DNA of 64,000 nt from assembly GCF_037042905.1 (NCBI RefSeq), contig NC_087245.1, forward strand, positions 26,226,501 to 26,290,500. Direction: 5' to 3'. The position numbers and the translations under genes are program-made. Each line of letters opens with the position of its first letter. Positions within the stretch are counted from its first letter, which is position 1. Below are positions 21,146 through 34,239 of the stretch, one piece after another. This stretch comes from Lytechinus pictus (taxonomy: Eukaryota; Echinodermata; Echinoidea; Temnopleuroida; Toxopneustidae). The notes beneath the pieces were generated by a model. That model was given only the letters and a program-made list of their open reading frames with translations, did no database searches and was not told the origin of the DNA.

Positions 21146-22775
21146 GTAGGGCAGCAACACACGGCAGGGTTGCTTTTAGGAAGGTCCACCCTGCTCAGAT
21201 TTTGTGACCACTTAAGCTCCGCCCCTCACTCAGCGCACTTTCTAGTAGATTGTAGTGTTGATTTTATTTTATTTTGTTAAATTTTACTATTTTTTATGGA
21301 TAATGAGAACTCTAGACTAAGAAAGAATGTTGGATATTATTTTTTAGGAATGTTAGGCCTACTGTATTTTATGTAAAAAGTAAGACAAAGGGTCATCATG
21401 ATTCTTGTAGTTTGCACATCAATAAAAATACATAGTCTGATGACATTGCATTACCGTTTTTCTGCTGAATTTTGCTGCCCATACCAAAAATACACCAGCC
21501 AACACCAAAGCCAATACGTTGATCTTCTGGCATGACTGCGCCGAAACTTCCCGGGAGGGACACATTGGTGCGCGTACTGTGCAAAGGCAGAGCTGGCCGC
21601 ACTAGAATGACTGGCAGGATACATGTATCTCAATGCAACTCGACATAGTCATGACAGACATGGACTTGAACGATATGGATTTGATCTGTCATTGATGTGG
21701 AACTAAGGCACTTGACCAATGATAAATGTTCATGGATAGAAACCTAATTTTCACTTTCAGTGTAGATTGGAGTCTGAAAATATAGAATGATTATGTGATA
21801 TCCACAAATCCGACCCAACTTTTTTGCAATCCATCAGGCAGAGATCGAATACAGCCACTAGCCAGTTGCAAGCCCAAGCCCAGATAAGGTCCTAGTCTAA
21901 CGTTAGACCTAATAGCCTGACCAAAATTATCTGGTCCAGTATCGAGCCATGTATGTTTTGACGGGCCTTGACTTGTCAACTACCAAGTGGCGAAGGTGTA
22001 CATGTCACAGGCACAGCTACTATTACTATTCTATAATTTTATGCAAATTTGTGTAAGCATGCATGCAGATACCAGCCAATCGTATCCTTTCTCCGCACCG
22101 ACCAGCTGGCCAGGGCGCCGGCGCAGTCAGCCATGGCGCTATACCCAAGCGGTGGCGCTGCCTCTGGACTGTGAAGGCCTGCGCATTAAAGTGGCGCAGC
22201 GAAATTTAGATGAAGCATTTATCAACCTCACGTATATTTGTTATCATACTGACTTGCGAAAGTCATAAAATAGTTATCACCTACACATAATATTTAACAA
22301 AAAATACAGGAATAGATATTGCATATTTTTAAGCATGATGTTTGATATAAAAAAAACTTTCAAGTAAAAATGTTGAAAATGAGGAAATGAAAAAAAATCA
22401 ACTCTACAATCTACTTAAAAAGTGTGCTGAGTGAGGGGCGGAGCTTATAGCAGTCACAAAATGAGCTTTGCTAAAACAATCCTGGTTACTGAATATTTAA
22501 AAAAATAAGATAATCATTCAGTAATATTTTTAATTTCAAAATTATGTACATCATTATTCAGTTGTTTGTATTTTTTTGTGTTTCTTTTATTTGAATCTAG
22601 TCTTGTCACATTCTGTTAGTTTACCTCTATTTTGCTATTAATCTCTGAGTGTATTGTATCGGTTCATGGTTTCGTTGGCATTGTCTACCAAATTGTGCAT
22701 GCACTTCAATCGTATGTGCGTATCGAGTGGACCTTCCTAAAAGTACTGCAAAGTGTTGCTGCCCTCTACGTTTGT
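21146..22775. mobile_element. 1.6-kb inverted-repeat element in the zinc-finger gene intron
   Basis: The outer ends AGGGCAGCAACAC...CTTTTAGGAAGGTCCA (21149-21190) and their complement (22730-22767) are inverted. A second pair of arms lies inside: GCTCCGCCCCTCACTCAGC near 21217 and its complement near 22430, about 75 bp each. On the - strand at 21440-21640 a stretch reads with a hydrophobic segment (VLALVLAGVFLVWAAKFSRK) in one frame. It could be a small membrane-protein exon carried by the element, or chance; I do not recognise it. No target duplication was settled. Confidence 0.6.
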
Positions 22776-23223
22776 TGTGATAATAACCCCAATAAAACAA
22801 AAAATAAAGACAAGAGATGGTGCTAAATGTAATTAATATCCCCAAAACCTCAATTTAAATTTTAATTGAAATTTAATATTGAAAAGGAATTTAATGACCA
22901 CCACACTTCGGTAACATTGAATGTTAGATGGCACTTGAGTATAATTCATATTGTTGAACATTTACAGGTTAGACTGACCTGAATGCTGTTGTCACTGATG
23001 CCCAAACTTATATAATAGAGCACCCTCTGTGAAGGAGACTGCAGTAAGTGCTGTAACTTAATTGGGAAATAGACCTTATAATGATTTAGTTTCCATCCCT
23101 CATAATATTCAAATTGTACATTTTCACAGTACTTTATTGAATAATTTAATATTGACTTCATGTTTACATTTGATTTTTTCCACAATAAATAACTTAACGT
23201 ATATTTCCTTGTCGCACTTACAG
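22776..23223 (+). other. Remainder of the zinc-finger gene intron
   Basis: AT-rich intron sequence ending in the acceptor TCGCACTTACAG at 23212-23223. No feature of its own. Confidence 0.5.
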
Positions 23224-26200
23224 AAACTGGTCCCCAGCAGCATGAGGATAGACGATGCTTCGATGGAGGGAGAGTGAAAAGTGGAGAGGATGTTTTGACT
23301 GGGCCATGTGATTGTAAGAGGGCAGACTGTTCAGGGTCAATGCGTTCATGCACTGAGAATCATGAAACAACTACATGTACTTCCAAATGTTCCAATGATA
23401 AAACAACTCTTAAATGTTTAGTGTGTGCTCTCTCATTTTCTGAAGAGTCTCAACTGAGGGAACACTTCCAACGATGTCATTTTATCGTCATAGAGTCTGA
23501 AGACATGACTCATTGTTCACATTGTAAAAAGTCATTTCGATGTAATTCTGACTTTGTGAAGCATAAGGCGAAATGCTCTTTGGGAAATCAGTTTGGATTG
23601 AGTTTTTGTACAAAACTTGATTCAGACGACAGCAGATTTAATGAAGGAACACTTCAAAATGGTGATAAAGACTTCTCTCAGAAACTTTTTAACCGCTCTC
23701 ATCGTGGCGAAAGCTTTCCATCCAAGTGTGATCTCGCTAATCATAATGTAAATCATTATGGTAAATCTTATAAATGTGACATATCTTCACAAGAAAAAAA
23801 TGAACATGAAAGATCACATGAAGAGCAAAGACCATTCGAATGTCAGTGTTGTAAAAAGAGATTCAAGCTGAAACACCATCTCCAAGGCCACATTAGAATT
23901 CACACAAAGGAGAAACACTATGAATGTCCATATTGTAACAAGAAATTTTCCTGGAAGAAAGAATGCGATATGCATGTAATTGAACACCCTGGGGTCAATT
24001 TTCCAGAATGTTCTCTGTGTAAAAAGAAATTTGCATCTTTGGACATGAAGCATAGACATATGAAAAGGTATCATGGCATTGTTGACTTGGAATGTACAAA
24101 AGAAAAGTATCACGAATGTCAGTATTGTAAAAAGAGATTCAAGCTGAAACACCATCTCCAAGGCCACATTAGAATTCATACAAAGGATAAACCCTTCCAA
24201 TGTAAACATTGTGGCAAGGAATTTAGTCATCAATCAACATTACGTGAACATGTAGGTAAGACTCAACCAGAATGTTTTAAATGCAAAGAGAAATTTGCAT
24301 GTAAGACGATGAGGCGCAAACACATGAAAAACTGTGTTTTAGACTATCTCCAACATAAGGACAAAGACTTCTCTCAGAAACCTTTCAACTGCTCTCATCG
24401 TGGTGTAAGCTTTCCATCCAAGTGTGATCTCGCTAATCATAATGTAAATCATTATGGTAAATCTTATAAATGTGACATATCTTCACAAGAAAAAAATGAA
24501 CATGAAAGATCACATGAGGAGCAAAGGCCATTTGAATGTCAGTATTGTAAAAAGAGATTCAAACTGAAACACCATCTCCAAGACCACATTAGAATTCATA
24601 CAAAGGAGAAACACTATGAATGTCCATATTGTAACAAGAAATTTTCCTGGAAGAAAGAATGCGATATGCATGTAATCGAACACCCTGGGGTCAATTTTCC
24701 AGAATGTTCTCTGTGTAAAAAGAAATTTGCATCTTTGGACATGAAGCATAGACATATGAAAAGGTATCATGGAATTGTTGACTTGGAATGTACAAAAGAA
24801 AAGTATCATGAATGTCAGTATTGTGATAAAAAATTTGGGCTAAAAGGTACTCTGAAGAAACACATTAGAATTCATACAAAGGATAAACCTTTCCAATGTA
24901 AACATTGTGGCAAGGAATTTAGTCATCAATCAACATTAAGTGAACATGTAGGTAAGACTCAACCAGAATGTCCTAAATGCAAAGAGAAATTTGCATGTAT
25001 GACGATGAGGCGCAAACACGTGAAAAACTGTGTTTTAGACTATCTCCAAGCTGAAGACAAAGAATTCTCTCAGAAACCTTTCAACTGCTCTCATTGTGGC
25101 GAAAGCTTTACATACGAGTGTGATCTTGCTAATCATAACATAAAGCATAATGAAAAAAAATCATATGATTGCTACTATTGTGACAAATCTTTCCCATCTT
25201 CACACGAAAGAAATGAGCATGAAAGATCACATGAGGAGCAAAGACCATTTGAATGTCAGTATTGTAAAAAGAGATTCAAACTGAAACACCATCTCCAAGG
25301 CCACATTAGAATTCACACAAAGGAGAAACACTATGAATGTCCATATTGTAACAAGAAATTTTCCTGGAAGAAAGAATGCGATATGCATGTAATCGAACAC
25401 CCTGGGGTCAATTTTCCAGAATGTTCTCTGTGTAAAAAGAAATTTGCATCTTTGGACATGAAGCATAGACATATGAAAAGGTATCATGGAATTGTTGACT
25501 TGGAATGTACAAAAGAAAAGTATCACGAATGTCAGTATTGTGATAAAAAATTTGGCTTAAAAGGTACTCTGAAGAAACACATTAGAATTCATACAAAGGA
25601 TAAACCTTTCCAATGTAAACATTGTGGCAAGGAATTTAGTCATCAATCAACATTAAGTGTACATGTAGGTAAGACTCAACTAGAATGTCCTAAATGCAAA
25701 CAGAAATTTGCATGTAAGATGATGAGGCGCATACACATGACAAACTGTGTTTTAGACAATCTCCAACATGAAGACAAAGACTTCTCTCAGAAACCTTTCA
25801 ACTGCTCTCATCGTGGCGAAAGCTTTCCATCCAAGTGTGATCTCGCTAATCATAATGTAAATCATTATGGTAAATCTTATAAATGTGACACATCTTCACA
25901 AGAAAAAAATGAACATGAAAAATCACATGAGGAGCAAAGGCCATTTGAATGCCAGTATTGTAAAAAGAGATTCAAACTGAAACACCATCTCCAAGACCAC
26001 ATTAGAATTCACACAAAGGAGAAACACTATGAATGTCCATATTGTAACAAGAAATTTTCCTGGAAGAAAGAATGCGATATGCATGTAATTGAACACCCTG
26101 GGGTCAATTTTCCAGAATGTTCTCTGTGTAAAAAGAAATTTGCATCTTTGGACATGAAGCATAGACATATGAAAAGGTATCATGGAATTGTTGACTTGGA

Positions 26201-28619
26201 ATGTACAAAAGAAAAGTATCATGAATGTCAGTATTGTGATAAAAAATTTGGCCTAAAAGGTACTCTGAAGAAACACATGAGAATTCATACAAAGGATAAA
26301 CCCTTCCAATGTAAACATTGTGGCAAGGAATTTAGTCGTCAATCAACATTAAGTGAACATGTAGGTAAGACTCAACCAGAATGTCCTAAATGCAAAGAGA
26401 AATTTGCATGTATGACGATGAGGCGCAAACACGTGAAAAACTGTGTTTTAGACTATCTCCAAGCTGAAGACAAAGACTTCTCTCAGAAACCTTTCAACTG
26501 CTCTCATTGTGGCGAAAGGTTTACATACGAGTGTGATCTTGCTAATCATAACATAAAGCATAATGCAGGAAAATCATATGATTGCTATTATTGTGACAAA
26601 TCTTTCCCATCTTCACAAGAGAGAAATGAACATGAAAGATCACATGAGGAGCAAAGGCCATTTGAATGCCAGTATTGTAAAAAGAGATTCAAGCTGATGC
26701 ACCATCTCCAAGACCATATTAGAATTCACACAAAGGAAAAACCCTATGAATGTCCATATTGTAACAAGAAATTTTCCTGGAAGAAAGAATGCGATATGCA
26801 TGTAATCGAACACCCTGGGGTCAATTTTCCAGAATGTTCTCTGTGTAAAAAGAAATTTGCATCTTTGGACATGAAGCATAGACATATGAAAAGGTATCAT
26901 GGAATTGCTGACTGTACAAAAGATAAAAAAAGTCATTTATGTCAGTATTGTGGTAGAATATTCAGCCTTAAAAGTACGCTAGAGGACCACATTATAATTC
27001 ATACAAAGGAAAAACAATTTAAATGTGGACATTGTGGCAAGGAATTTAGCCATCAATTAACATTTAGTGAACATGTAGGTAAGACTCAACCAGAATGTTC
27101 TAAAAGCAAAGAGAAATTTCCATGTCTACCAATGAAGTGTAAACACATGAAAAACTGTGACGTAGACAATATCCAAGATGGCAACAAAGAATTCTCTCAG
27201 AAACCTGTCAACTGTTCTCATTGTGGTGAAAGCTTTACATCTGAGTGTGATCTTGCCAATCATAACATCAATCATCAGTCATATGGATGTTCTAATTGTG
27301 ATAAATCTTTTCCATCTTCACAAGAGAGAGATGAACATGAAAAATCACATGAAGAGCAAAGGCCATTTGAATGTCAGTATTGTGAAAAAAAATTCAAGCT
27401 GAAACACCATCTCCAAGACCACATTAGAATTCACACAAAGGAGAAACACTATGAATGTCCATATTGTAACAAGAAATTTATCCATGCGATTTCATTACAG
27501 TTTCATGTGAGTAATCCAGAATGTATCAAATGCAGAGAGAAATTTGTCTGTGCGACCATGAAGTATACACATACAAAAAATTGTCGTCCATATCACGATA
27601 AATCTCGTGTATGTCTGAAATGTGGCAAGAAATTCAGATTGAAACAGAATCTGAATAAACATACACATGAATTTCATAGAATGGATAAGTTATTCCAGTG
27701 TAACCTTTGCAGCAAGGAATTTTCTGACAAGAAGAAATATGATACGCACATGTCCTCACATGTTGAGAGAGATTTACCCGAGACTTGCCTGTGTCAGTAT
27801 TGTGGAAAGACATTCCGCACAAAAAGTAATCTAATGGGGCACCTTAAAACCCACACAAGAGACTCCTCTTTCATATGTAAACATTGCGGTGCAGAATTCT
27901 ACCGTAGGATAACATTAAGGTCACATTTGGGTATTGGAGGAGCAAAACCACCAGAATGTCTCAAATGCAAGCAGAAATTTGCCTGTGTGACCATGAAGCG
28001 AAGACACATGATAAAGTATCATGGATACTGTAATAAATCTTATAAGTGTCTAGAATGTGGAAAGACGTTCGTTATAAGGAGTAATCTTAATAAACATCTT
28101 GAACTTCACGCAAAGGAAAAATCCTTTGAATACAAGATTCGATATGATACTCATATGACTGCGTATACTGAGGGAAATTTACCAGCAACCCATGAATGTG
28201 AGTATTGTGGCAAGACGTTCAACCAGGAATATCGTCGAGATTACCACATGAGAATCCACACAAAAGAGAATCTGTATAAATGTGAGCATTGTGACATGGA
28301 ATTTATCCATAGGGGTACATACATTTCACATGTGGGTAATGCTGGACTGATCCCTCTAGAATGTTTCAAATGCAAACAGAAATTTGCCTGCAAGACCATG
28401 AAGCGAAGACATATGACAAAGTTTCATGATGGATTCCCCTTTGATTGTCGGAAGTGTGGCAAGAAATTCAAATTAGAAAGTAATCTGAATCACCATAAGT
28501 GTGTCAGAATTAAAAAGAAGAAAGCCTTCAAATGCGAAATGTGCAGCAGGGAATTTCGCTACGAGAAGTGGTATGATGTGCATGTGGCCACTCATGTTGA
28601 GGGAAATGTACCAGAGTAA
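23224..28619 (+). CDS. Giant poly-C2H2 zinc-finger protein, main exon
   Basis: A single open exon of 1,798 codons follows the acceptor at 23223 and ends with TAA at 28617-28619. It holds nearly 60 finger-like segments. The first two (CLVC and CSHC fingers) are unique. Then come five tandem units of eight fingers each and a truncated sixth (23664-27585), followed by about a dozen diverged fingers to the C terminus. Typical fingers are CX2CX12HX3H with HTKEKP-like linkers. Each unit also has one CX2CX12HX3C finger (CKEKF...RRKHMKNC) and one lacking its last histidine (CKHCGKEF...EHVGKTQ). C2H2 arrays with such linkers usually bind DNA; target and function here are unknown. It may be one of a lineage-specific expanded family. 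I do not recognise an orthologue. Confidence 0.92.
23664..27585 (+). repeat. Tandem ~700-bp coding repeat with two unit types
   Basis: Units start at 23664, 24360, 25056, 25773, 26469 and 27183 (lengths 696, 696, 717, 696, 714, last one truncated). Type X (units 1, 2, 4) has damaged first and second fingers (CSHRGESF or CSHRGVSF, KCDISSQEK). Type Y (units 3, 5, 6) keeps them (CSHCGESF, CYYCDKSF). DNA identity between units is very high, which points to recent amplification or conversion. Confidence 0.93.
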
Positions 28620-31202
28620 CACGGTGCTCTCAGTGGTAAAGACAGGTTTTACAGCATTGAAAGTGAACAAGGGAAAGGCCATCTTTGGGAACAACTTGAG
28701 CTGCTTATACATGAATAGTGTGAATGGCAGTCTTGTGGAACATGTGCAGGAACATACAAGAAACACATTCAGAATTGAAGGATTCACTAAAACATCCCTT
28801 GGCTTGTAGGAAAGACCTGTCTCCAAAGGTTCTGCTCTAGGCTGTTCTAATACAGCTTAGGATAGCACTGTCTGTTCCTTCTCATCGTGTGACCATCTCT
28901 TTCTCTTTCTACCATGGCAGCATTGTGTCAAAAACATTGCCAAACCAGAACAGCTTGTATTTCTTGACCAACTTTAGTATTGTCTCTGAGTGACCCACTA
29001 GTTTGGTGACATTGTCTCTGAGAAACCCATTGGTTCAATGTTCCTAACAGTTTATATTTCCAGTTTCAGCTAGGATTGTGCCTGTTGCACATCCATAGCT
29101 TATGATCCTGTATAGTATTTGCTGCTTTTCCATATTGAGCCTAGTCAACTCTACTGTAAGTGCCATTCACCATTGCTCTAATGTATTCGAAGCTTTTAAC
29201 TTTCTCTCATGTTTATCTGCTTATTGTGATGTTTGCAGTGATAGTCTTAATGCTTAAACCTTAAGGTCGATATCAATGAATCAGGATATTGCAGAGAGGT
29301 CCACCACCAATTTAGATTGATGTGTTGTGGTCATGGAGTGTTTCCTTTATGATCATCTCCAAGAATACATGTTGAATGAGACTTGAGAAAGTAAACAACC
29401 ATGCCTCATGTCGGATGTTGTCTGGGAAGAACTTTCTGAAGTGGCTCTTGAAGATAACATTACTACATGAAGTAAAGTCTGTGAACAGAGTCTTAATCTC
29501 CTGCACTATTTTCAGGCCTTGGTCCTGGACTCTCTGTTGTCTTCCATCTTTTGCTATGCCAAAAGTTTGATAGATCAATATTGTTTTTGACAGAGTATGG
29601 CAGGAATGCTATTTCATGCCAGACTGAGATCAAAAGTCTTACATGGCTGCAGAGTTACCTTCTTAAAGCATGTTTCTGGCCAATAATCTGGAAGGCATGT
29701 CATCCATATGATGTCTGACAAGTTGTCAGATCAATCTTAATACTGAATCTTAATCTCACACACAGTGCAATTAATAGCAAAATCGAAAGACGAGCTGTAC
29801 AGGGGAGGGAATCCCTCTAGCATAGCCTGATGTAAATTATTGCACATCGCCTTTTAACTGCAGCACTGAATTAATTCATAAGGTTGTAATATACAAGGAC
29901 TTTTATATAGTGGAGACTCAAAAGGGTATCATGGCAAACTTAATGCTGCAAAATTGTGGGCCAAATGCATATAAAGTACAGAAATCTTTTTATGATCCTC
30001 TTGCTAGACTTTTACTTTTTCCAATCCAATCAAAGGTCATTTGATATAGCGCCTTTTCCTTTCAGCTACAAAGTGCTGTGCACACACTACTCCATGTTTG
30101 GGCCACTAAAACAATTTATACTTGTAATTAAACGCCTCAGAATGGTTAGCTTTTCTAGAATTAGCATTCCGAAAGTAAACATCTGTTTGTAAGAAAATCT
30201 TTGCCAGGATTTATACATTTCATATTGTGTTTGCACCAGGATGAATCCTGTTAATGGAACCAAAAGTACATGGCTAGCTCTTGGTGTCACCTAGAGCATT
30301 TGGTTTTAGAGTGCAACACATTCAAAGCATTGCAAATGGTCAAATGCAGGTTTCATCTTTAAATGACATATATAACCTTCTGCTCCCCACTTGGGTTAAA
30401 CATTCCTCTTCAAAACAAACAATTTCACAGAATTGATGAATCTTTCGTCATTTGTTGTTGTCTTATTTTTTTTCTCATGAATATGTTGATTTTTTTTTTT
30501 GCTCTTGTAGCTTTTATTGCAAAATAGACTTTACTGTCATTCGAACAAAATAACTTGCATGTATGTGGAAATTAATTGCGTATTTTTTAAAGTCAGGAAT
30601 ATGAAGGTTTTTTATCTCTATGTACTTATATTACATGTATCTCATGAGTGAAAAGTACAATTTGTTCAATTGTTGTGTGGTACCGTTATATTTTATCTGT
30701 TTATCTTTCTATGACCAAATTTAAAAAGTAATCTTCTTGCCACACTATTCAAGGTACATCTCTCTTTTACCAAACCATTACTGTAGTTTCCTGCTAAAAT
30801 CGGTGTATGCCAGTGCTTGGTAATTCTGGTCACCAACACATTTATTTTACACAGTTTAAAGCACTTGGTAATTCTTTTGAGATTAATTTTTGAAAGTTTC
30901 ATCTTTTCATTATTATGACATGTTTTCATAGCATTTAGGGTCATGCAGCTATTAATTGGGAATGAACTATTATCAACACTGAACTCTGCAAAGTCTGCCT
31001 TTTTAATGTCTGCTATAAGAGTCAAAATGATGAAAATTTGCCATAATGTTGACTTCAGGAATGTTTTCAGTTATCAAGTCACCTATTTTGTAAGCGCTGT
31101 GGATAAATCTAATGTTGAATTAATCAGTAGCATTGGATGATTTTTTGCTAAAGAATTTCTGTTGAAAAAGGACAAAGAATTTTGGTTTAAAATGGCAATA
31201 AA
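28620..31202 (+). other. Probable 3' UTR and downstream region of the zinc-finger gene
   Basis: After the stop, AT-rich non-coding DNA continues. A polyadenylation signal AATAAA lies at 31197-31202; I noticed no earlier canonical one, so the 3' UTR could be ~2.6 kb or use a variant signal. A - strand frame at 29312-29578 reads protein-like but matches nothing I know. Confidence 0.4.
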
Positions 31203-32982
31203 ACCAAATATGTAAATGGAGAGCTAGAACTACACATTCAGGCGAAGTCAACTTTGTAATTAGGAAGAGCTGACTGTTTTCTGTATCTTCAAATTTCAGG
31301 ACTTATATCATAACCTTTTAATTTTGATGTTGAACAACAAAATTCATGGTTTCCCATTAAAGTCATAAATCAAACACCTGTTCATCTTTATCTTTCTCCA
31401 ATGCAGTTGTGAGAGAATTCTTAAGCCTCTTTTAAACTTCTTGTATTGGCATTCGTGTGGACTCACTCGTCTTTAAAATCTGTTTGGATTGGGGAAATAG
31501 ACAGAGTTAAAAGGTGAGAGATTGTTCCAGCACAGCAATAGTTCACTCATGCAAAAAGCATGATCAGAACATTGTGATATGAGCCATTGCCATGGTGAAG
31601 GACCCAGGTTGTCCTGCCAACACTTTCACCTTTTTTCAAGCGTTTGGGTAATTGAACACTGGATATCTTACTATAGATTTGTTGATTGAACACCTACCTT
31701 TTTTCATTGTAGACAATAGCAAATTTTTGCAATTCCAACAGGGACAGGTTCTACAACATAGCGAATCTATTGAAGATGCGCGTCAAATTACAATGAAGAT
31801 CTTGGAGGTCTTTGTCAAAAATTGGTGAACCAGGACAGTAGATGGTCCTCAGATTCGGAGCTGACAAGAAATTGCAAATAATGTCGCTTGTCCAGAGTCC
31901 GAGTCCAGGATGACACTGCTATTTTGATTCACTTATTTTCAACAAAGGCTGCTTTGTCAGGAAGGGCATTTGACAATAGATTCTCAGTGTTCCAGAAAGC
32001 ATCTGCGTAGTGGTTTTGAAAACTCCCTAATGCTTCTGTCATCACATAATGTGATTGACAAGACTTCAGTTGTGTACGATCTGTGGCTCCCTGTCCAAAT
32101 TTGTTGAACTGATATGTCTTCCAGAAGAGTCTGTCAATCATCGATGAAATGGAACATTAACTTGAGGATGATTACCTTGAAGGGGAAACTGATATTTTTT
32201 TTTATTTCACATCAAAATATTTTTGTGGTACCAGTCCTAAAAACTTCAGACATACTTCATGTAATATAGAAAGGTTATAGTGTGAAATGATGTACGTGTT
32301 ATTTTTATATTTTGAAAATGAAATTGTTGATGGTAATATTATTGAATATACAGCATTTTCATTCATGTGCATCATGGTATGGATTAAGTGGGAGATCGAA
32401 AGAGAAGTAATGGGTAGAAAGAAATGGAATGAAAAGGATAAATGTATAGAGAGTGTGTGTGGTGGAAAGGAAGTGGCAAAGGTGCGGGAAATGAGAGAAA
32501 GATTGAATAAAAGGAAGGGGTATCGGAGGAAGTATATAAGTGCAAGGGGCCAAATGGTCTGAGAACAGATGGGAAATGAGAGAGGGAAGCAAACTTAAGA
32601 GATGGGGATGACGTTTCGTCAAAATTTGCCATCTGTAAAGTTGTACCAGATCTTGCAACTTCCATTGATTATGATTGGCTGAGAAGCACGGGTATCTGAA
32701 TGTTATGGTAATTGTCTGATTAATCATTTGACAAGATCCTTTCATGAAATGTTCCCAATGAATTGAGGAGTGAAAAAGGTGTGTTGGGCACTTTGGAAAG
32801 AGTGATTAAACATTAATGAGAAAAAGAAAAGGGGGAAGAGAAGGGTACACAGAGCAAAGAAAACATGATATAGAGACAGAATTCTATAGGAGAGAGATAG
32901 GTCAGGACACACTGGGAAGAGCAAGAGAGGTGGGACGAGGGAATGAGTATAGGCCTACTTTCAGAAAGAGAGGGTTATGCTG
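31203..32982. other. Intergenic, no gene recognised
   Basis: Contains a - strand open frame of 70 codons (31929-32141, with QFNKFGQGATDRTQLKSCQS) that I cannot place; it may be a pseudogene remnant. Purine-rich stretches occur at 32390-32610 and 32810-32960. No array or RNA gene. Confidence 0.4.
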
Positions 32983-33126
32983 CAGTCACATTTCCCCTAT
33001 GGCGGCCGTACCGCGAGTCAAAAATATCAGTTTCATTTATTTTTATTAAAACCACCTTTCTATGTAGCGGGTTTTAAAAGCGGGTTTTCGACTCGCTGTA
33101 TGACCGCCATAGGGCACTTACATCAG
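32983..33126. mobile_element. 144-bp MITE with ~38-bp inverted ends
   Basis: The left end (CAGTCACATTTCCCC, then TATGGCGGCCGTACCGCGAG) and the complement of the right end (CTGATGTAAGTGCCC, then TATGGCGGTCATACAGCGAG) pair closely. Only ~65 bp of AT-rich DNA separates the arms. No target duplication was resolved. Confidence 0.75.
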
Positions 33127-33426
33127 AAACGTGAGAAAGCTGAAAGCAATAGAAGTAAACGAGAGCTGAAACCTCAGAGGGATAAATAAAGATGGGGTAA
33201 CAAAAAGTAAAAGATCAGAGAGAGAGAGAGAGGAACAGATTATGGTGCAGGGAGAAATCGGGATGGAAAATCTAGACAAAAGAGAAGATCTCAAAAGATA
33301 TCTCATTTACTTTCTCACTTATTTATGTTCCTATCATTGACATCCCCTGATAAATGAATGGTATGCTTCTTTTTTTCGTTGGAAGAAGGTGTAATATGCA
33401 TTGTTTTGTTTAAAGAGATGCGCGGC

Positions 33427-34020
33427 CCTTCCTCTTCACTATTCTATTTCTCTTTTTAATCTGCTCTCTTGTGACTTTTATCTTTTCGTCTCCTGTCGTC
33501 ATCCTCTCTCTCCCTTTCTTTTATTTTATTCTCTTTCTCTTCCCCCTTCCGTTTACCTTTTTTCTCCTGTTCGTTTTCTGTTCCTGCTCTTTCCTTTTCC
33601 CTACCTTCCCTGTCTCTCTCTCTCTACTTTCTTAACTTTTCCCATTCCATTCTATTCTTTCTCCCTTTCCCTGCTTTCCCTTTTAATTCTCCCATTTCCC
33701 CTTTCTTCCTTCCTTTCTTTCTTTCCTCTATTCCTTTTACTTCTTTCCCTTCTCGTTCTGTTCTCTTTGCTCCTATATCCCCCTATATCCTTTTTCATCT
33801 TTTTTTTATAATCGCTTTGTGTCATGTCGTCATCTCTCTCTCTGCCCCCTTTCCTTCTCTTTCTTCGTCTACATCCCCTTCTCCCCAACTCCATGCTTTT
33901 CCTTCTTTGCCTTCATTCACTGCCTTTCCCTCTTTTATTCCCCCCTCTCAGTTTTCTTTTCCTTCTCTTAATTTACCTCGTTTCCCCTTCCTGTTCTTTA
34001 ATTCCTTTCTCCCTCAGGGC
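33427..34020. repeat. ~0.6-kb polypyrimidine tract
   Basis: Nearly uninterrupted C/T on the + strand, with sparse A and G. The serine/leucine/phenylalanine-rich frames on + and the lysine/arginine-rich frames on - are composition artefacts. It lies ~220 bp left of a CAGGGGCGGATTCAG terminus at 34240, mirroring the link between purine tracts and such termini at 11-12 kb. The 33127-33426 stretch before it is purine-rich and otherwise empty. Confidence 0.9.
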
Positions 34021-34239
34021 CCTATTTGGAACGATTTTTTTTTACAGGGGTGCTGATGTAAATTTGAAAAGCAAAAAAAAGTAATTTTGGTTACATTTCT
34101 CAACACTTACAAAAATTCCAGGGAGAGTTGCCTATGGAAATTAGCACGTACATGCAGCATTTCTGCTTCTCAGTGCCATACATGTTTGTTCTCTTTTCGT
34201 TTTCTCCATCCTCTTTCCACCTCCTTTTTATCTTTCATG

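Noticed and set aside
24510..26936. Repeated ~99-codon open frames on the - strand across the zinc-finger units
   Set aside because: They recur at the 696-717 bp period of the sense repeat and are antisense shadows of a conserved coding sequence.
29312..29578. Protein-like - strand frame downstream of the zinc-finger gene
   Set aside because: No recognisable family, no splice-site framework; kept only as a note in the 3' region.
31929..32141. 70-codon - strand frame with good amino-acid variety
   Set aside because: No family recognised and no neighbouring exons; possible pseudogene remnant but not supportable as a gene.
33401..34084. Leucine/serine/phenylalanine-rich frames resembling membrane segments
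   Set aside because: Polypyrimidine tract artefact.
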